From assembly GCA_900757495.1 (NCBI GenBank), contig CAAENX010000029.1, forward strand, positions 70,499 through 134,498: a stretch of 64,000 bases of DNA, given 5' to 3'. Source of the stretch: an uncultured Collinsella sp. (GTDB lineage Bacteria; Actinomycetota; Coriobacteriia; Coriobacteriales; Coriobacteriaceae). Made by a program: the position numbers and the translations under genes. The notes below the pieces were generated by a model that saw only the letters and a list, made by a program, of their open reading frames with translations, was not told the DNA's origin and ran no database searches. Positions 32,359-41,326 of the stretch are shown here, in pieces; within the stretch, counting starts at the first letter, position 1, and every line of letters starts with the position of its first letter.

Positions 32359-33240
32359 ATGGAGTTTGTTCTTGATAACGGTTCTATTCGTGTGGCGCTG
32401 AGCACGGCTGGCGGATCGTTCACTTCGATTAAAGCCAGCGGTCGCGAGTACCTGTGGCAGGGCGATCCTTCGGTCTGGTCGGGCCAGGCACCCATTTGCT
32501 TCCCGATCTGCGGTGGCCTTCGTGACGGCCGCGCGATGACCATGGGCGGCCGCGAGGTCAAGCTCGCTCGCCACGACTTTGCGCGCAAACAGGAGTGGAA
32601 GCTCGAGGAGCAGGGCGACAACATGGTTGCGCTGAGCCTAAGCTCTGCCGACCATGCCGAGTTGCTCGAGCAGTACCCGTATCCGTTTAAGATCGTTGCT
32701 CGTTACACGATCGATTCGGAAAAGGTGGCTGTGTCGTACGAGGTGACCAATGAGGGCACCGAGGACATGCCGTTCTTTGTGGGTGGTCACCCCGGCTTTA
32801 AGTGCCCGCTCGACGAGGGCGAGTCCTATGACGACTATGAGCTTCGTTTTGAGCGGTGCGAGGCCACCGAGCTCTGTACCGCCGTTCCCTCGATGGGCCT
32901 GATTGATGTTGAGCATCGCAGCAAGAACCCCATGATCGGCCAGAACCTGCCGCTTACCCACGAACTCTTCGACTTCGCGGAGACCATCTTTGACGTGCTC
33001 GACAGCCGCGTGGTTACGCTGACCAAGAAAACCGGGGACAAGGGAGTGCGTTTGACGTTCCCCGATATGCCATACCTGATTGTGTGGAGCAAGCCCGAGG
33101 GCGACTTTGTGGCCGTGGAACCGTGGGGCGGCCTGTCCACTTGCTCCGACGAGGACGATATTCTGGAGCACAAGCGTGGCTGCCTGGTTGCCAAGCCGGG
33201 GGAGACCGTCACCCGCGGTTTTGAGATCGAGATCCTTTAA
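32359..33240 (+). CDS. lacX: Aldose 1-epimerase family protein, LacX-like (copy 2)
   Basis: This 293-residue protein has the same length and motif order as the copy at 6208: FPICGGLRDG, KLARHDFAR, GGHPGFKCPLDEGE, EPWGGLSTCSDE. Much of the sequence is identical by eye, so the two are recent paralogues. It is followed by a second lacC. The ATG at 32359 comes after GAAAGGGAAGG; an upstream GTG or TTG would add 11 residues without better signals. It probably handles anomers of a phosphosugar, but this is not established for LacX. Confidence 0.86.
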   Translation: MEFVLDNGSIRVALSTAGGSFTSIKASGREYLWQGDPSVWSGQAPICFPICGGLRDGRAMTMGGREVKLARHDFARKQEWKLEEQGDNMVALSLSSADHAELLEQYPYPFKIVARYTIDSEKVAVSYEVTNEGTEDMPFFVGGHPGFKCPLDEGESYDDYELRFERCEATELCTAVPSMGLIDVEHRSKNPMIGQNLPLTHELFDFAETIFDVLDSRVVTLTKKTGDKGVRLTFPDMPYLIVWSKPEGDFVAVEPWGGLSTCSDEDDILEHKRGCLVAKPGETVTRGFEIEIL

Positions 33241-33296
33241 CGAGCTATCGTATGTTTGGGGCCGCGCGTGTCGTGCCCCGGAAACAGGAGTTCAAC

Positions 33297-34232
33297 ATGA
33301 TTCTGACCGTTACCATGAACCCGTCGATTGATACGCGCTATCAGCTCGACAAGCTGATCATCGACGATGTTAACCGTGTGACGCCCGAAAAGACCGCTGG
33401 CGGCAAGGGCCTCAACGTGAGCCGTGTGTTGCTGCAGTTGGGCGACGATGTGCTCGCGACTGGTCTGCTCGGCGGCCACATGGGTGCCTATATGGCCGAG
33501 CTTATGGATGCCGACGGCGTCAAGAACGACTTTGTGCCCATCGCCGGTGAGACGCGTATTTGCCTGAATATCCTGCAAGAGGGTAATCAGACCGAGCTGC
33601 TGGAGAGCGGTCCGCAGATCGCCCCGGCCGAGCTCGAGGCCTTTACGGCCAAGTTTGCCGAGCTTGCAGCGAAGGCGGACGTTGTGACGCTTTCGGGCTC
33701 GCTGCCGCGTGGCGTCGATGCCGGCTACTATGCCGAGCTCGTCAAGATCGCCGAGGAGGCGGGCGCCAAGGTGCTGCTCGACACCTCGGGTGCATCGCTT
33801 GAGGCCGCGCTGGAGTCTGACGCTAAGCCTGAGCTCGTAAAGCCCAACCTGACCGAGATTAACGGCCTGCTGGGTACGTCCTTTACGACCGATGATGTCG
33901 ATGCCCTGCGCGAGGCGCTTGCCGCCGATGACCGCTTTGCCGGTATTCCCTGGGTTGTCGTTTCGATGGGCGCCGCCGGTTCGGTGGGCTTCCATGAGGG
34001 CCGCGCGTTCCGCGCCAAGACGCCCGCGATTGCGGCTGTGAACGCAACGGGTTCCGGTGACTCGACCATCGCCGGCTTTGCGCATGCCATTGCGGCTGGT
34101 GCCGACGACGTCACGGTGCTCAAGACCGCCAATACCTGCGGCAAGCTCAACGCCATGGATCCCAAGACCGGCCACCTGGTCATGGACCGCTGGGACGAGA
34201 TCTTCAACAACGTTGAAGTAACGGAGCTTTAG
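33297..34232 (+). CDS. lacC: Tagatose-6-phosphate kinase / PfkB kinase (copy 2)
   Basis: This 311-residue kinase is the paralogue of the one at 7149. It shares TMNPSIDTRYQLDKL, AGGKGLNVSRVL, KPNLTEINGLLG and NATGSGDSTIAGF, with the catalytic aspartate in GSGDS. It would make tagatose-1,6-bisphosphate from the LacAB product. An AGGAG site at 33286-33290 supports the ATG at 33297. It completes a lacA-lacB-lacX-lacC order, with the aldolase encoded separately at 41327. Confidence 0.86.
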   Translation: MILTVTMNPSIDTRYQLDKLIIDDVNRVTPEKTAGGKGLNVSRVLLQLGDDVLATGLLGGHMGAYMAELMDADGVKNDFVPIAGETRICLNILQEGNQTELLESGPQIAPAELEAFTAKFAELAAKADVVTLSGSLPRGVDAGYYAELVKIAEEAGAKVLLDTSGASLEAALESDAKPELVKPNLTEINGLLGTSFTTDDVDALREALAADDRFAGIPWVVVSMGAAGSVGFHEGRAFRAKTPAIAAVNATGSGDSTIAGFAHAIAAGADDVTVLKTANTCGKLNAMDPKTGHLVMDRWDEIFNNVEVTEL

Positions 34233-34492
34233 GGTTACGCGGTTTACCAAACCTATTGGTTCCGCCGTTCTACCGAACGGCGGACCGGCCGACGCTGCGC
34301 GGGCCGCATTTGGACAATCTGACGTTCAACTTCAAGGGCGCGACCAGAAGGTCAGCGCCCTTTCGTTTCGCGTCACCTTGTCTCAAATGCGACCCGCTCG
34401 CTGTCCGTCCTCTACCTGCGGCGTTGTCTTGCTCCGGATGCGGCAGTTAGGGACGTTCCTTTTCTGCCGGCAGTCTGGGACATTCCTTGGGG
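34233..34492. other. Gap after lacC2
   Basis: There is no gene. A hairpin, CCGCCGTTC-TACCG-AACGGCGG, lies near 34264-34285. The start of the gap (GGTTACGCGGTTTACCAAACC) resembles the hairpin after lacB. Confidence 0.55.
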
Positions 34493-34549
34493 TAGTCATT
34501 GGGGACGTTCTTTAATAACTAGTCGTTTAAGAACGTCCCCGATGACTAC
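34493..34549. repeat. Dispersed repeat (TAGTCATTGGGGACG family), full palindromic copy
   Basis: TAGTCATTGGGGACGTTCTT is followed after about 17 bases by AAGAACGTCCCCGATGACTA. This is the most complete palindromic member of the family in the window. Confidence 0.85.
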
Positions 34550-34552
34550 ACT

Positions 34553-34592
34553 CAAAAACGGCGCCCGTCGGCGATGTTGCCGGCGGGCGCCG
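34553..34592 (-). terminator. Terminator of the galKT operon
   Basis: GGCGCCCGTCGGC pairs with GCCGGCGGGCGCC; the minus strand continues into TTTTTG. Confidence 0.85.
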
Positions 34593-34644
34593 TTGTCATG
34601 TGGGCGGTTATGTTGTGGTCGCTGATGAGGCTCGAACTCGCATG

Positions 34645-36264
34645 CTACAGCGAGTCGATAAAGCGCTGCTGGGCGGCACGTCCTGCCTCGTCCCACTTAA
34701 AGACACCGGCGTTGTCGAGCACGTGGCCAAACACCACGCCGACCTCCTCGTGCAGGATATCGATGGCGTTGTCGGCCGTAAGCTCGTCGGCGCGGCGAGC
34801 AAAGACGTCCTCGGCCCACGCGGCATGGCTGCGACAAAGATCATCGCCCTCGAGCGAGCCGGCGAGATCGTAGTTGGCATCGGCCTTGGCCGCCAGCAGA
34901 TGCTCACGGACAGCGCCAAGCTCGGGAACCAGGCGCGGCGGCAGAATGGCCAGGCCCATGACCTCGATCAGGCCGATGTTCTCCTTCTTAATGTGGTGGT
35001 ACTCGGCATGCGGATGGAAAACGCCCAGCGGATGCTCGTCGGTCGTGATGTTGCAGCGAAGCGCCAGGTAGGCCTCGTAGATTTCGCCGCCGGCATTTCC
35101 GCGAGAGTCGACGCGGCGGATGACGGGCGTCACGGTGTTGTGGGCCACGCCGTCGGCTGTGTGCGCGATGACGCCTACAGACTCATCGGTCCACTCGCGC
35201 CAAGCGAGGATAATCTTCTCGGCAGCGTCGAGCAACTGGGCGCGGTCATGCGAGCGCAGGCGCAGCACCGAGAGCGGCCACTGCAGCACGGTACCGCTGA
35301 CCTGGTCAAAACCGGGCACGCTAAACTGCGAGACCTCGGCGGCATGCATCATGGGGAACTCGTGTGCGCCGCCCTGGAAGTGGTCGTGCGACAAGATCGA
35401 GCCGCCCACGATGGGCAGGTCGGCGTTGGAGCCGATGAAGTAATGCGGGAACAGGTCCACAAAATCGAGCAGGCAGGTCAGACCCTTGCGGTCGACGTGC
35501 ATCGGACGATGCTCGGAGCTCATGGCAATGCAGTGCTCATTAAAGTACGCGTACGGGCTGTACTGGAAACCCCAGCGCTCGCCGTCGAGCTGGATGGGGA
35601 TAACGCGCAGATTCTGGCGGGCGGGGTGAGCGCCACCGTCGGCTGCGGCGGAGCGTCCGGGGTAGCCCTCGTTTTCAATGCAGAGCTGACAGGCGGGATA
35701 CTTCTCGCCCGTGTTCTTTGCGGCGCCGGCCGCGGCAATGTCGCGCGGATCCTTTTCGGGCTTTGACAGGTTGATGGTGATCTCCAGGTCGCCCCAGTTG
35801 GTGGGGGTGCTCCATTTGATATTGCGCGCGATGGCGGCACGACGCACGTAGCCGGCGTCGCAGCACAGACCGTAGAACCAGTCGGTCGCGGCGCGGGGCT
35901 CGTTGACGCCCATACGGCCGTTGAATTCCTCGTTTACAACCGAAGGCCTCGGCATCAGCACACCCATGATGCGCATGGCGATGCGATCGCGGCCCGATGC
36001 CGTATCCTCGGCAGCACCGTTGGCAACGGCGGCCTCGGAAAGCGCGGCAAGCGTGCCCTCCAGGTCAAAATCGGGGAGCGTATCGGGGTGCAAGAGCGAG
36101 AGCTTCTCGTTCTGCAGCGCCCAGGCCATATCGAGCGCCGGTCCCGTAGCGCCGATGCACTCCAAAATGGTGTTGTAGGCCCAGATGCGGTCGTCCTGTC
36201 CGATCATCGATCGGTGGATGGCATACTCAATCAGGCCCTGCGCGGCCTCGCGCACATCAGTCAT
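34645..36264 (-). CDS. galT: UDP-glucose-hexose-1-phosphate uridylyltransferase, class II
   Basis: This 539-residue enzyme is the class II type of GalT found in Gram-positive bacteria, much longer than the class I enzyme. It would exchange UMP between UDP-glucose and galactose-1-phosphate. Marks include IKWSTPTNWGDLEITINLSK, the AHPARQNLRVIPI segment, HCIAMSSEHRPM, and the active-site region GSNADLPIVGGSILSHDHFQ with its HDH motif. Its ATG (36262-36264) overlaps the galK stop by one base (TAATG), so the two are coupled. An alternative ATG nine bases upstream lies within galK. No galE is in the window. Confidence 0.9.
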   Translation of the reverse strand: MTDVREAAQGLIEYAIHRSMIGQDDRIWAYNTILECIGATGPALDMAWALQNEKLSLLHPDTLPDFDLEGTLAALSEAAVANGAAEDTASGRDRIAMRIMGVLMPRPSVVNEEFNGRMGVNEPRAATDWFYGLCCDAGYVRRAAIARNIKWSTPTNWGDLEITINLSKPEKDPRDIAAAGAAKNTGEKYPACQLCIENEGYPGRSAAADGGAHPARQNLRVIPIQLDGERWGFQYSPYAYFNEHCIAMSSEHRPMHVDRKGLTCLLDFVDLFPHYFIGSNADLPIVGGSILSHDHFQGGAHEFPMMHAAEVSQFSVPGFDQVSGTVLQWPLSVLRLRSHDRAQLLDAAEKIILAWREWTDESVGVIAHTADGVAHNTVTPVIRRVDSRGNAGGEIYEAYLALRCNITTDEHPLGVFHPHAEYHHIKKENIGLIEVMGLAILPPRLVPELGAVREHLLAAKADANYDLAGSLEGDDLCRSHAAWAEDVFARRADELTADNAIDILHEEVGVVFGHVLDNAGVFKWDEAGRAAQQRFIDSL

Positions 36265-37469
36265 TACAGCCATGCCGCGTAAGCCCCCTTGTCAGAGATT
36301 GCGTAGTGGCGGGCAGAACCCTCGCCCAGCCAGCTGTTCATCTTGGTGATAAAGGTGTCGACCAGATCGAGCGGCACGAAGGCCTGGATGGTGCCGCCAA
36401 AGCCACCGCCGTGGATGCGGACGGCGCCGCGGCCGTCGAGCACATGTTCGGCAAGGGCAAGCGCATACATGGAGGGCTGCTCGGAGCCCAGTTTGGCAAC
36501 GACATTCTGCAGGTACATGGCAGAGCTGGCGCCGGACTCGCGCGTCAGGACCAGGAACTGGTCGATGTCGCCGGCGTTCAGGGCAGCCCAGCGCTTGTCG
36601 ACCAGGCCGTTTTCGTACCAGTAGTGAACGGCACGCAGGCAGGCGCGGTCGCCCAGCTTGGCGCGCAGCTCGGGGAGCTTGGCGTCAAAGTCGGCAACGT
36701 TTACCTCGCACAGGCGTGCCTTGCCAAACTCGGCGGCGACGTCCTGCATCTCGCGCGGAACGGCGGCGTAGTCGTCGGTGGCTGCCACATGGTCGGCGCC
36801 AACCTTAACGAGCACGAGCGCATAGCCGTGATCCTCAAAGTTGAGCTCGAGCTTCTGGGTTTTAGGCTGAGCCTGGTCCTCAAAGTCCATGTAGGCAAGG
36901 CCGCCCAGGCACACGGCGGCCTGGTCCATCAGACCGCAGGGCTTGCCGTAATAGTTGTTCTCGGTGCGCTGGCTCATCTGCGCGAGCGCGACGGGCTCGA
37001 TGGCGGGTGCGCCCCAGAGGGTTTCCATGGCGCGACCGTACGCGGCCTCGACGGCGGCAGAGCTGGAAAGACCTCCGCCCGAGGGGACGGAGCAGGTAAA
37101 GGCAAAGTCGAAGCCGTGGGGCTCAACGCCAAGGGCTGCAATCTCGTGGGCCATGCCGCGGACGAGGCTTGCGGACGTGCCCTTCTCGGACTCCTGAACG
37201 TCTAGCGTGTCGAGCGCGATTTCAAACGTGGGATAGCCCTCGTCGGCTACGCGAACCTTGTTGGAATCGGTTGCCACGGCGATGCCGTCGACGGCGACAT
37301 CGAGCGAGCCGGCGATAACGTGGCCACCCTCGTGGTCGGTGTGGTTGCCGCTGATCTCGGAGCGGCCGGGCGCGTGCACATAGAGCACCTGGCGATCGCC
37401 GATGGGCCCAAACTCCTCCTCGAACAGCTTGGTGAGCGTGGCGAGTGTCTTTTCGTCGGGGGTGGTCAT
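36264..37469 (-). CDS. galK: Galactokinase
   Basis: This 401-residue GHMP kinase phosphorylates galactose at C1. The N-terminal galactokinase signature appears in the variant form GRSEISGNHTDHEGGH near residues 35-50 (classic form GRVNLIGEHTDYNGG). The ATP loop VPSGGGLSSSAAVE is near 128-141, the RTENNYYGKPCGLMDQ segment near 168-183, and the C-terminal GGGFGGTIQAFV near 357-368. The variant signature seems to define a subfamily that goes with class II galT. It is first in a galK-galT operon, divergent from the LacI-4 gene with three operator-like sites between. Confidence 0.92.
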   Translation of the reverse strand: MTTPDEKTLATLTKLFEEEFGPIGDRQVLYVHAPGRSEISGNHTDHEGGHVIAGSLDVAVDGIAVATDSNKVRVADEGYPTFEIALDTLDVQESEKGTSASLVRGMAHEIAALGVEPHGFDFAFTCSVPSGGGLSSSAAVEAAYGRAMETLWGAPAIEPVALAQMSQRTENNYYGKPCGLMDQAAVCLGGLAYMDFEDQAQPKTQKLELNFEDHGYALVLVKVGADHVAATDDYAAVPREMQDVAAEFGKARLCEVNVADFDAKLPELRAKLGDRACLRAVHYWYENGLVDKRWAALNAGDIDQFLVLTRESGASSAMYLQNVVAKLGSEQPSMYALALAEHVLDGRGAVRIHGGGFGGTIQAFVPLDLVDTFITKMNSWLGEGSARHYAISDKGAYAAWL

Positions 37470-37513
37470 GGGAGTCCTTTCCTTGGCGCATACTGACGAG
37501 TTTTCCGTCGTAG

Positions 37514-37591
37514 TGAGTACGTTAACAATCTGAAGCGGCGTGAACTCAGCATCTACGATGCCGCACGTTACGGGCTATGTTAACGTACTCA
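37514..37591. promoter_or_regulatory. Two candidate LacI/GalR operators at the galK promoter
   Basis: TGAGTACGTTAACA (37514-37527, plus) and the same 14-mer on the minus strand (37578-37591) fit TG-NNN-ACGT-TAA-CA with NNN = AGT. Confidence 0.78.
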
Positions 37592-37700
37592 TAACACAAC
37601 GCTTATCACTTTTTGAGAATCTGGTAATCGGTAGAAATTCAGCCGTGAACGGTATTGCCGTATGGACTTATAGAGCAGAAGAGTTGCGGATTGAAAAAGT

Positions 37701-37714
37701 AGAGTACGTTAACA
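37701..37714 (+). promoter_or_regulatory. Third GalR operator near the regulator gene
   Basis: AGAGTACGTTAACA differs from the other two gal sites only at the first base and lies about 95 bases before the regulator start. Confidence 0.72.
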
Positions 37715-37807
37715 TGCGTCCGACGATAGCGGGCCTCGGCGCGGGGTGTATTTCTGCCCGGGCCGGCATGCACGCTATTCAGATCTCGCAACGGTGAAGG
37801 TGATCCT

Positions 37808-38839
37808 GTGGCAAGGCGCCCGTCCAACGATACAGGTACGCGTCCGGTCTCCATGGCCGACGTCGCCCGCGCTGCTGGCGTTTCGCAGCAGACGGTTTCG
37901 CGCGTCGCCAACGGCTTGCCCAACGTTAACGAGCAGACGCGCCAGCGCGTGCAGGCCGCTATGCAAGAGCTCGGCTTTCGTCCGAGTTATGCCGGTCGCT
38001 CGCTGCGCGACGGCCGCTACCATTCGGTCGGTCTGTGCGTCAACGATGTCACCAAGTTTGGCAACCTCTCAATGATCGACGGCATCGCCAGCGCTGCTCG
38101 CGAGCATAATTGCGCCATCACGCTGGTCGAGATGTCCAAGACCGAGGAGTTTTCGCTTGCCGAGGCAACGCGTCGTATGGCCGCGCTGCCTGTGGACGGC
38201 ATCATTATCGGCATGAGCCGTATGGCGCCCGATTTTGAGACGTTTGATCCACTGCCGGGCATTGGCACGGTCATCGTTACCATGTACGCGCACCCGCGGG
38301 TGACCACGGTAGACTCCGATCATTACGGCTGCTCGCTCTTGCTTATGAATCACCTGTTTGAGCTGGGGCATGAGCAAATTCGCTATATTGGCGGCCCGTC
38401 GTTCTCGGTCGACGAGCAATTTCGTCGAGCCGGTTGGCAGGATGCGCTCGAGCGTAGGCACATTAAGCCGCAGACGCCGCTCGAGGGCGACTGGTCTGCC
38501 AACAGCGGTTACGAGGCCGGCAGATATCTGGCCGAGCACGACCGCACCATGACGGCGATTTACGCGGCAAACGACCAGATGGCAAACGGCGCAATTGCAG
38601 CGCTGCGCGATAGTGGCTTGCGCGTGCCCGAGGACGTGAGCGTGGTGGGCGTCGATGATTCGCTCGATGATTTTGTGGCACACAACGAGCTCACGACCGT
38701 GCGATTTGATCTACATCAGCGCGGACGCGAGGTATTCGAGCATGCGGTTCCCGAGGCGGGTACGGCGGGCAAAACCGTTGCCATTCGTATTCCCGGCCAG
38801 CTCATTATTCGACATAGCACGGCGGTACCGCGCGCATAG
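37808..38839 (+). CDS. galR: LacI-family regulator of the galKT operon
   Basis: This 343-residue regulator has the helix-turn-helix SMADVARAAGVSQQTVSRVANG near residues 14-35 and a sensor domain with AANDQMANGAI and PEDVSVVGVDDSL. It starts at a GTG (37808) behind GAAGGTGAT. It is divergent from galKT and flanked by three matching operator sites. By sequence it resembles the cassette regulators, especially LacI-2 (SRQTVSRVVNG, FAGAALRGG). The inducer is presumably galactose or a derivative. Confidence 0.87.
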   Translation: MARRPSNDTGTRPVSMADVARAAGVSQQTVSRVANGLPNVNEQTRQRVQAAMQELGFRPSYAGRSLRDGRYHSVGLCVNDVTKFGNLSMIDGIASAAREHNCAITLVEMSKTEEFSLAEATRRMAALPVDGIIIGMSRMAPDFETFDPLPGIGTVIVTMYAHPRVTTVDSDHYGCSLLLMNHLFELGHEQIRYIGGPSFSVDEQFRRAGWQDALERRHIKPQTPLEGDWSANSGYEAGRYLAEHDRTMTAIYAANDQMANGAIAALRDSGLRVPEDVSVVGVDDSLDDFVAHNELTTVRFDLHQRGREVFEHAVPEAGTAGKTVAIRIPGQLIIRHSTAVPRA

Positions 38840-38968
38840 TTTGCGCAGGTAAACGGCGATTTATCGTATTTCAATAACAATCGGTATGGATGCCGGCAGA
38901 TAACAGCTGGGATACTGCCGAGTGTTATGATAGACGGGTTCTTTTGTCTATCTAGGAGGCTTTGCCTG

Positions 38969-40129
38969 ATGGAGATCACCAAGGATATCCGCTACATCGG
39001 TGTCGACGATCACGACATTGACCTGTTCGAGGGCCAGTACGACGTGTCCGAGAACGGCATGGCATACAACAGCTATGTTATCTTGGGCGATAAAATCGCT
39101 GTCGCCGATTCGGTTGACGCTGGCTTTGTCGACGAATGGCTCGGCAACCTCGAGGCCGCGCTCGACGGCCGTACGCCCGACTACCTGGTCGTCCATCACA
39201 TGGAGCCCGATCACTCTGCTGGCATCGCCGCCTTTATGGAGCGCTACCCCCAGGCACAGATTGTGGCCAGCATGGGCGCCTTCCGCATGATGGTCAACTA
39301 CTTTGGCACCGACTACCCCGAGCGTAAGATGGTCGTCAAAGAGGGCGACGTGCTCGACCTGGGTGGCCACAGCCTAACGTTTGTCGGCGCCCCCAACGTG
39401 CACTGGCCCGAGGTGATCTTCTCCTACGAGTCCACCGACAAGGTGCTCTTTAGTGCCGACGGCTTTGGCAAGTTCGGCGCCAACGACATCGAGGACCCGG
39501 AAGGCTGGGCTTGCGAAGCGCGCCGCTACTACTTTGGCATCGTCGGTAAGTTCGGCAAATTCGTGCAGACCGTGCTCAAGAAGGCCGCCGATCTGGATAT
39601 CCAGATCATCTGTCCGCTCCACGGCCCCGTACTGACCGAGAACCTGGGCTATTACCTCGACACCTATAACACCTGGTCGAGTTATCAGCCCGAGGACGAG
39701 GGCATCACGATCGCCTATGCGAGCGTGTATGGCCATCTGAAGGCTGCCGTCGAGGAGCTCGCCGCAGCGCTTGATGCTCGCGGCCAGAAGGTCTCCGTCT
39801 TTGACCTGGCTCGCGACGACATGGCCGAGGCCGTTGAGGATGCGTTCCGCTACGACCGTCTGGTGCTCGCTTCCATCACCTATCAGGGCGAGATCTTCCC
39901 GTTCATGAGCACCTTTATCCACACGCTTGCCGAGCACGCCTATCAGAACCGTACGGTGGCGCTCGTTGAGGCCGGCTCCTGGGCGCCCACCGCTGCCAAG
40001 GTTATGACCAAGGAGCTCGAGGGCATGAAGGACATCACCCTGGCGCAGAACAAGGTGACCGTGCTGGGCTCGCTCAACGACGCCTCGCGCGCTCAGATCG
40101 AGGTTCTCGCCGACGAGCTGTCCAAGTAG
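38969..40129 (+). CDS. FprA/flavodiiron-type protein (A-type flavoprotein)
   Basis: This 386-residue protein has an N-terminal metallo-beta-lactamase-like diiron domain and a C-terminal flavodoxin domain. Diiron ligands are all present: HHMEPDH near residues 75-81, NVHWPE near 142, FSADGFG near 160 and CPLHGP near 220. The flavodoxin part starts near residue 250 with YASVYGHLKAAVEEL and has TYQGEIFPFM. Flavodiiron proteins reduce O2 to water or NO to N2O with electrons from rubredoxin or a flavoprotein, protecting anaerobes. No rubredoxin gene is adjacent. The ATG at 38969 follows AGGAGG. Confidence 0.9.
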   Translation: MEITKDIRYIGVDDHDIDLFEGQYDVSENGMAYNSYVILGDKIAVADSVDAGFVDEWLGNLEAALDGRTPDYLVVHHMEPDHSAGIAAFMERYPQAQIVASMGAFRMMVNYFGTDYPERKMVVKEGDVLDLGGHSLTFVGAPNVHWPEVIFSYESTDKVLFSADGFGKFGANDIEDPEGWACEARRYYFGIVGKFGKFVQTVLKKAADLDIQIICPLHGPVLTENLGYYLDTYNTWSSYQPEDEGITIAYASVYGHLKAAVEELAAALDARGQKVSVFDLARDDMAEAVEDAFRYDRLVLASITYQGEIFPFMSTFIHTLAEHAYQNRTVALVEAGSWAPTAAKVMTKELEGMKDITLAQNKVTVLGSLNDASRAQIEVLADELSK

Positions 40130-40153
40130 CGACACATTCACTTCTGATGCTCA

Positions 40154-40186
40154 ACCACCACAAAGGAGACCTTTGTGGTGGTTTTT
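40154..40186 (+). terminator. Terminator between FprA and the convergent DeoR gene
   Basis: ACCACCACAAAGG pairs with CCTTTGTGGTGGT, followed by TTTT. It ends three bases from the stop of the convergent gene. Confidence 0.85.
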
Positions 40187-40188
40187 GT

Positions 40189-40992
40189 TTAAGCGCCGGC
40201 GATGACGAGGGCTGGACGTGAGCTGTCAGTGGCCTCGGCGATCGAGGTGGCGACGGCATGGTCGGGGTCACGGTCCATCACGATGGAGTCGACATCGGCA
40301 AGCTCGGCAAAGCGGTACATGCCGCGTCCGTTAACCTTGCTGGCGTCCATGAGGGCGACGCTTTGATGGGCCGCGGCGATCATAGCCGTTTTGGTCTCGG
40401 CCATCTGGGGAAAGTCGGTCGTAAAGCCGCAGCTGGGGACAAAGGCGCCGGGGCACATGACGGCCAGATCGGCATGGACCATTTGGAGCGCCTGCATAGT
40501 GAGCGGTCCGTACAAATAACGATGGCCTTTGCGCAGCGCCCCGCCCAGCATGACGACATCGACTGAGGGCATGCTCTCGTCGATGTAATCGGCAATGGTA
40601 ATGTCGGCCGTGATGACGGTGATACCGTCGCGCTGATCGAGGAGCCGGACGAACTCGAGCGCCGTGGTGCCCGAGTCGACGAGCAGCGTGTCGCCGTCAT
40701 CGACGAGCTCGATGGCGCTTTGCGCGATGGCCTGCTTGGCGGCGACGTTGACATTGATGCGGCGATCCTGCGTGGAGACGGTCAGACGTTTGTGGAGTGA
40801 TACGGCACCGCCGTGCGTGCGGCGCAGCTTGCCTGCTTCGGCGAGCGCGTCCAGGTCGGCGCGGGCGGTGACGGAGGACACGCCAAAGGTCTGGGCGATT
40901 TCTGCTACCTGCACCGAGGCATTATGATCGAGCATTTCCATAATGGCGGTACGGCGTTCGTCGGCAAAAGCGCGGTTGGTGGCTTGGGCCAT
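40189..40992 (-). CDS. DeoR-family regulator, AgaR-like
   Basis: This 267-residue regulator has a DeoR helix-turn-helix at residues 12-66 (VQVAEIAQTFGVSSVTARADL, then RRTHGGAV). A sugar-phosphate sensor domain follows with LVDSGTTALEFVRLL, LGGALRKGHRYLYGP and ASKVNGRGMYRFA. I chose the ATG at 40992, which has GGAG at good spacing; a further in-frame ATG at 41049 has none. It is divergent from a class II aldolase gene, and two direct repeats close to the AgaR consensus lie between them. Control of the tagatose/GalNAc aldolase is therefore likely but not shown. Confidence 0.85.
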   Translation of the reverse strand: MAQATNRAFADERRTAIMEMLDHNASVQVAEIAQTFGVSSVTARADLDALAEAGKLRRTHGGAVSLHKRLTVSTQDRRINVNVAAKQAIAQSAIELVDDGDTLLVDSGTTALEFVRLLDQRDGITVITADITIADYIDESMPSVDVVMLGGALRKGHRYLYGPLTMQALQMVHADLAVMCPGAFVPSCGFTTDFPQMAETKTAMIAAAHQSVALMDASKVNGRGMYRFAELADVDSIVMDRDPDHAVATSIAEATDSSRPALVIAGA

Positions 40993-41039
40993 GCTTGCTC
41001 CATTCTCGGCTAAATTTGCAGGAATTGTGTTGACTCTAT

Positions 41040-41093
41040 TTTCGTTCATTTTCTTTTTGAGTAAGAAAACGCCTTTCGATTACTTATCTTTTC
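41040..41093. promoter_or_regulatory. AgaR-like direct repeats between regulator and aldolase
   Basis: TTTCGTTCATTTTCTTTTTG (41040-41059) and TTTCGATTACTTATCTTTTC (41074-41093) are direct repeats 34 bases apart. The first matches the published E. coli AgaR consensus (TTTCRTTTYRTTTYNYTTKK) at 17 of 20 positions by my count. Confidence 0.6.
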
Positions 41094-41326
41094 TATAGAA
41101 GAAAGACGCTGAACGCCCAAAATTCAATATCGAACATGTCCACTCGGCTCAAATTCCTTCCGTTTACTTTTCAAAAACGACTGTATTGACCTGCATGGGC
41201 TCAATATCTCACACGTGCAAAGACGCTGAATTTCATACAATGAGCGCAGCAAAACGCAAGGTAAAACGCCTTGTGAACAACTACGCCCGATGTCCAGATG
41301 CGGGCGAGGGAGAGGAGCAAACGCTC

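Noticed and set aside
34256..34450. 64-codon frame after lacC2
   Set aside because: It starts in hairpin sequence and overlaps repeat-rich DNA with no ribosome site.
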